A stretch of 8,280 nucleotides of DNA from PALSA-1336 sp964592725 (GTDB lineage: Bacteria; Patescibacteriota; Doudnabacteria; UBA920), in NCBI GenBank assembly GCA_964592725.1, contig CAZQFQ010000052.1, forward strand, positions 1 to 8,280. Direction: 5' to 3'. This document shows, one piece after another, positions 1-4,053 of the stretch. The first letter of the stretch is position 1. Each line of letters opens with the position of its first letter. The notes under the pieces are model-generated. The model was not told the DNA's origin. It saw only the letters and a list, made by a program, of their open reading frames with translations, and did not search any database. The position numbers and the translations under genes were made by a program.

Positions 1-110
1 GCGTGTCGGCCTATCCGATTTTTGGCCAGCCCACAAAGAAGAAGAGGGCTGTCAACCGCACTGCCAGCCACGTTGACCAACTTTCGCTCATCCCGGATCA
101 CCACAAATAA
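1..110 (+). CDS. 3' tail of an unidentified CDS (partial)
   Basis: An open frame enters from the left edge (first full codon at base 3) and ends at TAA 108-110, leaving about 35 residues. The tail is basic, with a KKKR stretch, and closes with QLSLIPDHHK. The stop is followed within 10 bases by a strong rho-independent terminator, which supports this frame as the real end of a gene. QLSLI resembles the QLxLF type of beta-sliding-clamp-binding peptide found near the C-termini of several polymerases and repair proteins. That is only a motif resemblance, and too little of the gene is visible to name it. Confidence 0.5.
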   Translation, partial: VSAYPIFGQPTKKKRAVNRTASHVDQLSLIPDHHK

Positions 111-119
111 GTTTCTTTT

Positions 120-155
120 GGCAGGCCGTCTACGTGCGGCCTGCCCTGATTTTTT
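120..155 (+). terminator. Rho-independent terminator
   Basis: A perfect 9-bp stem (GGCAGGCCG at 120-128 with CGGCCTGCC at 137-145) has an 8-base loop and is followed by CTGATTTTTTG. It sits just after the stop codon at 110 and would end the upstream transcript. Confidence 0.9.
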
Positions 156-182
156 GATTTTAATTTAAATTTAGTATAAAAT
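154..182 (+). promoter_or_regulatory. Sigma70-type promoter for the 164-aa gene
   Basis: TTGATT at 154-159 serves as -35 and TAAAAT at 177-182, within GTATAAAATAA, as -10, with a 17-base spacer. The same layout (TTGnnn, 17 bases, TAAAAT) occurs before the genes at 3454 and 6154, which strengthens all three calls. Transcription should begin near 189, giving a leader of about 75 bases before the ATG at 265. Confidence 0.6.
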
Positions 183-217
183 AAATTCAAAGGTAAGTTT
201 ATTTTAATTTATTTTCG

Positions 218-250
218 AAGCCCGCGAGGCGCAATCGGCCTTGCGGGTTT
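218..250 (+). terminator. Terminator-like hairpin in the 5' leader
   Basis: CCCGC (221-225) pairs with GCGGG (243-247). The stem continues inward through GAGGC/GCCTT (226-230 with 238-242, one G-U pair) around a 7-base loop, and outward through A-U pairs. A run of Ts follows (TTTTTAT). It looks like an intrinsic terminator but lies between the promoter at 154-182 and the start at 265. It could therefore attenuate the downstream gene or end a short leader RNA of about 60 bases. Confidence 0.6.
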
Positions 251-264
251 TTATATTTTAAAAT

Positions 265-759
265 ATGGGAAAATTTAACATAAAAGACGAAGAGGATTTT
301 GCAACTGTCAAAAAATCGGCAGAGGTCTTTTATAAAACCATCGGTTCGGTCAACTGCCCTTATTTTAACGGGATCGTCTCGTTTAATGCCAAAGGTTGGA
401 GGCATTTAACTTTCAAAAATGACCGGCAGGCCAGGTTGCAAATAGACCAATATGCCAGATTAAAATTATTGCATCTTGCGCCGGAAATTATAAAGAAATC
501 TCATACAATTCAGGGTGTATGGCAAACTCGAATATTTGAACAATTAAAAACTAACGCTACTAACAATCAGTGGTCAAAAATTTTAAAAGATGTCTGTTTT
601 TATGAATTTATTGCGGTTTTAGGGAATGTCCGCGTAAAAGTTATAATTAAACAGGTTCAAAATGGAGAAAAATATTTTTGGAGCGTTATCCCGTTTTGGG
701 GCGTAGATAAAATGACAAGCAAAAGAATTTTGTATGGAGGAAGCCCGGACCTTGATTAA
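265..759 (+). CDS. Uncharacterised 164-aa protein, possible BECR-fold RNase-like
   Basis: This gene encodes a soluble protein without signal peptide or membrane segments. Conserved-looking blocks are CPYFNGIVSFNAKGWRHL (residues 31-48), an R/L-rich helix around QIDQYARLKLLHLAPEI (59-75), and strands VRVKVIIKQV (122-131) and YFWSVIPFW (137-145). From memory this pattern recurs in uncharacterised proteins frequent in Patescibacteria. The order (His-containing strand, helix, paired strands ending in a Ser-containing strand) is reminiscent of the barnase-EndoU-ColicinE5/D-RelE superfamily. That assignment is an inference and no catalytic set is proven. The ATG at 265 is preceded by an A/T-rich stretch without a Shine-Dalgarno sequence. 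It appears to be a single-gene unit between the leader hairpin and the terminator at 762-795. No antitoxin partner is visible. Confidence 0.75.
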   Translation: MGKFNIKDEEDFATVKKSAEVFYKTIGSVNCPYFNGIVSFNAKGWRHLTFKNDRQARLQIDQYARLKLLHLAPEIIKKSHTIQGVWQTRIFEQLKTNATNNQWSKILKDVCFYEFIAVLGNVRVKVIIKQVQNGEKYFWSVIPFWGVDKMTSKRILYGGSPDLD

Positions 760-761
760 AA

Positions 762-795
762 ACATAAAAACACCGCAATAGCGATGTTTTTATGT
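762..795 (+). terminator. Strong hairpin terminator
   Basis: A perfect 11-bp stem (ACATAAAAACA at 762-772 with TGTTTTTATGT at 785-795) is continued after one C/A mismatch by CGC/GCG around an AATA loop. It starts 3 bases after the stop codon at 759. The A-rich 5' arm and T-rich 3' arm mean it could act in both directions. Confidence 0.8.
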
Positions 796-853
796 GGCGC
801 TTGGTTACAGCTTGAATGTAGCCGTGACAGAGCCAAAGCCCTCCAAGAGCCAC
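794..853. other. Unexplained potential RNA structure between the terminator and radC
   Basis: The ends GTGGCGCTTGG (794-804) and CCAAGAGCCAC (843-853) are complementary at 10 of 11 positions. Inside lies a second hairpin: GGTTACA (803-809) and TGTAGCC (817-823) form a 7-bp stem, with one G-U pair when read as plus-strand RNA, around the loop GCTTGAA. AGAGCCA occurs twice (829-835 and 846-852), so the left arm could pair alternatively with CCAAAGCC (833-840). I do not recognise it as a known riboswitch or RNA family. Confidence 0.4.
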
Positions 854-854
854 T

Positions 855-860
855 TATACT
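855..860 (+). promoter_or_regulatory. Probable -10 box for radC
   Basis: TATACT, overlapped by TATAAA at 860-865, lies about 35 bases before the radC start. No convincing -35 hexamer stands at the expected distance, so only the -10 is proposed. Confidence 0.35.
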
Positions 861-894
861 ATAAACCAATCATTAAACATCGTCAAGCAAATTA

Positions 895-1557
895 ATGACC
901 ATTAAAAACATACACAAAATAGAACAGCCCAGGGAAAAATTGCAAAAGTATGGCGCGGATAAACTATCCGACGCGGAATTGTTCGCGATATTACTGCGCA
1001 CCGGACCAAAGGGGAGCGGGGTTTTGGAATTATCCAAAAAGCTTTTAAAGCAATTTCCGGGGACCAAGCTTGCTAACGCAAGCTACGATGAATTACGTAC
1101 CGTCCACGGCCTCGGTCCGGCCAAGGCCTGTGAAATTGTGGCGTGTTTTGAACTTGGGCGCCGGATGTTAAAAGATAAACAGACAATTTTGATTTTGACG
1201 CCGCGCCAGGTTTGGGAGGAGTGCCGCGATATCAGGGAAAGCAAAAAAGAGCATTTTGTAGTGTTCTTTTTGGACACGCAAAACCAGGAAATAAAACGCG
1301 AGCTAATTTCCATCGGCACCCTCAACTCCAGCCTCATCCACCCGCGCGAAGTCTTTGAGCCCGCCATAAAACACTTAGCCTCGCACATTATCCTCTGCCA
1401 CAACCACCCTTGCGGCAGCTTAGAACCGTCAGATGAAGATCTCGCCGTTACCAAAAGACTAACCGACTCCGGCCGCCTGCTTGGCATTGAAGTTGTTGAT
1501 CACGTGATAGTGACCGGCAGAGGACACTCAAGCTTTAAAGAAAAAAATTTAATGTGA
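895..1557 (+). CDS. radC: RadC family protein (JAB/MPN+ metallo-domain, UPF0758)
   Basis: The 220 residues match the family's usual length of about 220-230. The N-terminus begins in the family style (MTIK..., then QPREKLQKYGADKLSDAELFAILLRTG at 11-37). A helix-hairpin-helix segment follows around VHGLGPAKACEI (70-81). The C-terminal JAB/MPN+ domain has HPREVF (149-154) and the zinc-site signature HNHPCGSLEPSDED (169-182), with His169, His171, Ser179 and Asp182 in JAMM spacing. The family was linked to DNA repair by name, but its role is unsettled; homologues are common in mobile and plasmid regions. The start at 895 gives the normal N-terminus. It ends in TGA, 7 bases before a MazF-like gene, so the two are probably co-transcribed. 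The region is GC-richer than the right half of the window. Confidence 0.93.
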   Translation: MTIKNIHKIEQPREKLQKYGADKLSDAELFAILLRTGPKGSGVLELSKKLLKQFPGTKLANASYDELRTVHGLGPAKACEIVACFELGRRMLKDKQTILILTPRQVWEECRDIRESKKEHFVVFFLDTQNQEIKRELISIGTLNSSLIHPREVFEPAIKHLASHIILCHNHPCGSLEPSDEDLAVTKRLTDSGRLLGIEVVDHVIVTGRGHSSFKEKNLM

Positions 1558-1564
1558 CTACTAT

Positions 1565-1963
1565 ATGGATGAAATCATTCAAAAGTTCAAAGAATGGTTT
1601 AAACTCAAAATTAAGCTTTCATTTAAAGAAGACAGTTTAGTGTTTAAACAAAATGAAATTTGGTGGTGTAGTTTAGGCCTAAACCTTGGTGAGGAAACTT
1701 ACGGCAAGGGTGAAAAATTTACCAGGCCGGTATTAATTTTTAAAAAATTGACATCAAGCTCTTTTGTGGCGTTCCCACTTACGACGCAAGAAAGGATTGG
1801 GAGCTGGTACGCAAAAATTGAAACCCAAGGTATAAAACGATGGGTTATGCTAAACCAAATAAGAATTTTAGATAAAAAACGTTTGACAAACAGAATCGGC
1901 GCCTTAAGCGGCGCCGATGTACAAGAGGTTAAAAAAAGTTTTATAAACCTTTATTGTTCCTAA
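1565..1963 (+). CDS. MazF/PemK-family toxin-like endoribonuclease
   Basis: The 132-aa protein carries the PemK/MazF beta-barrel signatures: EIWWCSLGLNLGEE (31-44), KFTRPVLIFKK (51-61, with the conserved Arg54-Pro), FVAFPLTTQ (67-75, conserved Thr-Thr) and VMLNQIRILDKKRL (94-107). Family members cleave mRNA at short sequences and are usually held inactive by a small antitoxin. About 28 extra residues precede the barrel, rich in Lys, Trp and Phe; from memory this occurs in a subfamily frequent in Patescibacteria. No antitoxin ORF is visible: radC lies 7 bases upstream and a hairpin follows. It may be controlled differently, paired in trans, or have become a non-toxic RNA-binding form. Family confidence is high; activity is inferred. 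Confidence 0.88.
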   Translation: MDEIIQKFKEWFKLKIKLSFKEDSLVFKQNEIWWCSLGLNLGEETYGKGEKFTRPVLIFKKLTSSSFVAFPLTTQERIGSWYAKIETQGIKRWVMLNQIRILDKKRLTNRIGALSGADVQEVKKSFINLYCS

Positions 1964-1973
1964 AAATTCGTCA

Positions 1974-1994
1974 CCCCCGCCTTTTGGGCGGGGG
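1974..1994. terminator. GC-rich hairpin, REP-like or terminator
   Basis: A perfect 8-bp all-GC stem (CCCCCGCC at 1974-1981 with GGCGGGGG at 1987-1994) has a TTTTG loop and starts 10 bases after the stop of the MazF-like gene. No T-run follows directly (ATCAGTGGGTTTCCCC), so it may work as a transcript-end stabiliser or be a copy of a dispersed REP-type palindrome rather than a classic terminator. Confidence 0.6.
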
Positions 1995-2092
1995 ATCAGT
2001 GGGTTTCCCCAAATTCTTATTTAATATACCCCGGCTTTACATTTATGTCAAGTTTACGTAACGAATAAACCATATCTACCGTCTTTATAAGC

Positions 2093-2374
2093 ATGCGTAA
2101 AACCGAAAAAATTATCAAAAAACGGCTAAAAAGAACCTGCTCGTGTTGCGGCAAGCCGCTTGCAATAATTGTCTATACCGACAAATCCTACCGCGGCGGA
2201 CATTACTGGGGGAAAATTGGTCTAACCACAAAAAAGGCCGACATGAAAGCTCATAAAGCCGGTTCGCATCCCGTGAATTTCCATGGGACAATCTTGCACG
2301 TATGGAATAAAGACCCTGTGCCTTATAAATTTATTGAGGATTGGGAATGTTCTAAATGTTATTGGAAAAAATAA
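2093..2374 (+). CDS. Uncharacterised small four-cysteine protein, probable zinc ribbon
   Basis: The 93-aa protein has a strongly basic N-terminus (MRKTEKIIKKRLKR) leading into CSCCGK (C16, C18, C19). The C-terminus ends in WECSKCYWKK (C86, C89). Two CxxC knuckles about 67 residues apart suggest one zinc site joining the termini, with an aromatic and Gly-rich core (RGGHYWGKIG, 34-43) between them. I do not recognise the family. The basic N-terminus and zinc knuckles would fit nucleic-acid binding, which is inference only. The start lacks a Shine-Dalgarno sequence, as elsewhere in the window. The 56-aa gene starts 24 bases after its stop and may be co-transcribed. Confidence 0.7.
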   Translation: MRKTEKIIKKRLKRTCSCCGKPLAIIVYTDKSYRGGHYWGKIGLTTKKADMKAHKAGSHPVNFHGTILHVWNKDPVPYKFIEDWECSKCYWKK

Positions 2375-2398
2375 AATTTAACCATTAATCTATAATTT

Positions 2399-2569
2399 AT
2401 GCCGCAATCTGAATATTTTGATGATTGCGAAATCTGCAAGTTTATGAAAGCAATGGAGGAACAAGGCAAAACTCCATCCCTGTCACAACTCCAGGCGGCT
2501 TTTGAACGTCAAAAACAAACCGGCATTGGGATAGTCGGTACCGGGGAAGATTTGGAGAAAATGAAATAA
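2399..2569 (+). CDS. Uncharacterised 56-aa protein with a CxxC motif
   Basis: The frame runs from ATG 2399 to TAA 2567-2569 and encodes 56 residues: an acidic start (MPQSEYFDD), CEICKFM (C10 and C13), then a helical charged stretch (SLSQLQAAFERQKQ) and a Gly-rich tail. A single CxxC could bind zinc in a dimer or be redox-active. From memory, similar short proteins with a DDCxICxFMK-type start occur in Patescibacteria, but no function is known to me. It lies 24 bases after the zinc-ribbon gene, and its stop codon directly abuts the stop codon of the minus-strand gene at 2570, leaving no room for a separate terminator. A TATAAT hexamer at 2391-2396 is too close to the ATG to be its promoter. 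Confidence 0.6.
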   Translation: MPQSEYFDDCEICKFMKAMEEQGKTPSLSQLQAAFERQKQTGIGIVGTGEDLEKMK

Positions 2570-3181
2570 TTAACCCAAAAGCTTTTTTAACTTTTGGTCC
2601 TTGTATAATTCCATTCCAGCGCCTTCTATTTTTAGGCCGGTCTTTTTGCTTAACCTATCCATGGCTTCGCCAAAGGTGGCCATAACGCCGTTCCATCTTT
2701 CTATAGTTTTTACGAGTTTCTTTTTATCCCAGTTGCCGTAATATTCGCCGTCATCGGATACCCGCAAACCGGTTACATATTTCTTTTTTACAATTTCCAA
2801 AAGCTTACACACTGTGTGGTGAGTGCGCATAAAATTTTTGGCGAACTGCGTTTTACAAAACCCGCCGCCCTTTAAAATAGTACCGTCTTTGCACAACAGA
2901 TAGTGGCAAAACTCCAGGGTATCCGGGTCAAAAGTAAAAGTTAGCGGTTCAGAGCCCTCATCTAAAAATAACATTATACCTTTAAGTTTTACTGTTACCA
3001 ACTTGCCCTGATTGGGATTTTTGGGTCTACGATAGTCATCTAAAGTCCCGCTAAACTTCTCATCAATCAAAACAAACTTACAAGGAAGTCTTTTGGCCGT
3101 GTCTTTTAAAAACTCCAAACAGTCGGCCATAGCCTCCGGGCTTTTGGCCCGTCCGCCGGAATAATGGACAGTTAAACCCAT
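2570..3181 (-). CDS. Uncharacterised 203-aa protein (MGLTVHY start)
   Basis: This soluble protein has no signal peptide, membrane segment or motif that I can tie to a function. Notable stretches are the N-terminal MGLTVHYSGG, a beta-rich middle (VTVKLKGIMLFL, then LTFTFDPDTLEF), a Cys/His-containing segment from HYLLCKDG through FCKTQF to HHTVCKLL (roughly residues 93-128), and a Lys-rich C-terminal helix ending KKLLG. Uncharacterised proteins beginning MGLTIHY occur in many AT-rich bacteria as far as I remember. It is alone on the minus strand, transcribed from the divergent region 3182-3453, and converges on the 56-aa gene with no gap. The ATG at 3179-3181 is supported by a TATACT box about 29 bases upstream. 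Confidence 0.75.
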   Translation of the reverse strand: MGLTVHYSGGRAKSPEAMADCLEFLKDTAKRLPCKFVLIDEKFSGTLDDYRRPKNPNQGKLVTVKLKGIMLFLDEGSEPLTFTFDPDTLEFCHYLLCKDGTILKGGGFCKTQFAKNFMRTHHTVCKLLEIVKKKYVTGLRVSDDGEYYGNWDKKKLVKTIERWNGVMATFGEAMDRLSKKTGLKIEGAGMELYKDQKLKKLLG

Positions 3182-3209
3182 AATCTAAAGTTAATTATTT
3201 CCTATATTT

Positions 3210-3215
3210 AGTATA
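3210..3215 (-). promoter_or_regulatory. Probable -10 box for the minus-strand 203-aa gene
   Basis: Read on the minus strand, TATACT lies about 29 bases before the ATG at 3181. The -35 position holds only an A-rich sequence (AAACAA at 3238-3233), a poor match. The palindrome at 3252-3285 lies about 50-80 bases upstream of the expected start, a position suited to an activator or repressor. Confidence 0.4.
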
Positions 3216-3251
3216 CATCTTTTTGCTTTAATTTGTTTTAGCCGAAGTTGT

Positions 3252-3306
3252 GTTTGTTTACATCTCTTTTTAAATGTAAACAAACCGGGTGAGTTTGCTT
3301 ACATCT
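3252..3306. repeat. Palindrome plus direct repeats (GTTTGYTTACATCT), possible operator array
   Basis: GTTTGTTTACAT (3252-3263) and ATGTAAACAAAC (3274-3285) form a perfect 12-bp inverted repeat around a 10-base centre. A third copy, GTTTGCTTACATCT (3293-3306), matches 3252-3265 at 13 of 14 positions, 41 bases further on. A shorter version, TACATCT, lies at 3214-3220 across the proposed -10 region of the minus-strand gene. The layout suggests binding sites for a dimeric regulator in the divergent intergenic region, or iterons; no protein can be named. Confidence 0.6.
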
Positions 3307-3364
3307 TTCGACTAAGGACGACCTAGAAAAACAAGTGGCGGCAAACAAGCTTAATTCCTCATTT

Positions 3365-3395
3365 AAAACCCAGGCAGCCCGGGGTTTTGTTGTAA
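3365..3395 (+). terminator. Hairpin with partial T-tract, weak terminator or RNA end
   Basis: AAAACCC (3365-3371) pairs with GGGTTTT (3382-3388). After an A/G mismatch the stem is extended by GG/CC around a CAGC loop, and GTTGTAATTT follows. No gene precedes it on the plus strand, so it may end an unseen small RNA from the 3290-3388 stretch. Part of its tail doubles as the -35 region of the next promoter. Confidence 0.4.
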
Positions 3396-3418
3396 TTTGA
3401 GGGAAAAAGGTATAAAAT
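3390..3418 (+). promoter_or_regulatory. Promoter of the GIY-YIG/DUF2075 operon
   Basis: TTGTAA (3390-3395), a 17-base spacer and TAAAAT (3413-3418, within GGTATAAAATAAGCC) match the layout of the promoters at 154-182 and 6086-6114. Transcription should start near 3425, leaving a leader of about 29 bases before the ATG at 3454. Confidence 0.65.
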
Positions 3419-3440
3419 AAGCCTACAAAGGCTTATTTTT
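3414..3440. repeat. 11-bp-arm inverted repeat over the -10 box, likely operator or terminator
   Basis: AAAATAAGCCT (3414-3424) and AGGCTTATTTT (3429-3439) are perfect inverted repeats around ACAA. The left arm covers the -10 hexamer and the expected start point. As DNA it would be a good repressor site; as RNA from upstream transcription it would be a hairpin with a T-tail, that is, a terminator shielding the operon from read-through. Confidence 0.65.
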
Positions 3441-3453
3441 AATTAGATATTTT

Positions 3454-3693
3454 ATGGCCAAGCCAACACCCGAACAAATGGCGGAATTCAACCGCTGGAA
3501 TAAGCAACAGGCATCAAGCGCCGTTTCTTCCGAAGTTATACCAAAAATAATTGATGACGACATAAAAGAGGCGGAAGAACTGGAAATTAAAAGGGCGCAA
3601 GGAAGAGCCCAAAGGCAATACACCGCCAAGTCCCTCCCTCGCCCTGCACAACGCGAAACAGTCGAAGAAGAGCATCCCCATATTCAAGAATAA
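3454..3693 (+). CDS. Uncharacterised 79-aa charged protein, first gene of the operon
   Basis: The ATG at 3454 opens a 79-residue frame. The N-terminus MAKPTPEQMAEFNRW is followed by an acidic helical stretch (IIDDDIKEAEELEIKRAQ, about 30-49), then a basic Arg/Gln-rich segment (GRAQRQYTAKSLPRPAQRE) and an acidic tail. The composition suggests a largely helical or disordered protein; there are no Cys residues, signal peptide or known domain. I do not recognise it. It lies directly downstream of the operon promoter and 10 bases before the pyrophosphohydrolase gene. It could be a small regulator, an inhibitor of the following enzymes or an unrelated passenger; the sequence does not decide this. 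Confidence 0.65.
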   Translation: MAKPTPEQMAEFNRWNKQQASSAVSSEVIPKIIDDDIKEAEELEIKRAQGRAQRQYTAKSLPRPAQRETVEEEHPHIQE

Positions 3694-3703
3694 AAAAAAT
3701 TAT

Positions 3704-4051
3704 ATGTCTGATATTAAAAAGCTCACGAAAAAAATTTTAGATTTCCGTAATGCGCGGAACTGGAAACAATTTCACAAGCCAAAAGATTTGGCTCTGTCAT
3801 TAATGCTAGAAGCGGCCGAAGTAGGGGAGCATTTTCAATGGAAAAACGAAAAAGAAATCAAAGCCTATATCAAGCAACATAAAAATGATATTGGCGAAGA
3901 ATTAGCTGACACATTTTATTGGGTGCTGCTAATGGCTCATGATTTGAAAATAGATTTAGTCAAAATTTTTGATAGAAAAATGAAAAAAAATGAAAAAAAA
4001 TACCCAATTGCTAAAGCAAAAGGTAAACATACTAAATACACAGAGTTTTAA
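3704..4051 (+). CDS. MazG-like nucleotide pyrophosphohydrolase (dCTPase-like all-alpha NTP-PPase)
   Basis: The 115-aa protein is of single-domain MazG-like length. It shows the all-alpha NTP-PPase metal-binding pattern: EAAEVGEHFQW (36-46, with Glu36 and Glu39) and EELADTFYWVLLM (65-77, with Glu66 and Asp69), that is ExxE then ExxD. The N-terminal NWKQFHKPKDLALSLMLE resembles the XTP3-transactivated/dCTP pyrophosphatase branch. Such enzymes hydrolyse (d)NTPs to (d)NMP plus pyrophosphate and serve in housecleaning or nucleotide depletion; the substrate cannot be read from sequence. It starts 10 bases after the 79-aa gene and ends 2 bases before the GIY-YIG/DUF2075 gene, so it is almost certainly in the same operon. 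A role in the same stress or phage response is inferred from this packing. Confidence 0.9.
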   Translation: MSDIKKLTKKILDFRNARNWKQFHKPKDLALSLMLEAAEVGEHFQWKNEKEIKAYIKQHKNDIGEELADTFYWVLLMAHDLKIDLVKIFDRKMKKNEKKYPIAKAKGKHTKYTEF

Positions 4052-4053
4052 TT

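Noticed and set aside
794..853. tRNA gene on the minus strand
   Set aside because: The T-loop-like TTCAAGC is present, but there is no anticodon arm or D-arm, the acceptor-like stem is too long, and the element is too short.
1083..1487. Minus-strand 134-aa open frame inside radC
   Set aside because: It is an antisense shadow of a well-supported gene, with no domain and no promoter or terminator of its own.
1555..1564. TGA recoding (code 25) reading through the end of radC
   Set aside because: RadC has its normal length at this TGA, the next gene starts 7 bases later, and no internal TGA is needed in any gene of the window.
3211..3306. CRISPR-like repeats
   Set aside because: There are only three to four degenerate copies of about 7-14 bases, one of them inverted, with no regular repeat/spacer alternation and no cas genes.
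3454..3693. 79-aa protein as an antitoxin
   Set aside because: The position fits, but no antitoxin DNA-binding fold or known C-terminal motif can be seen, so no function was assigned.
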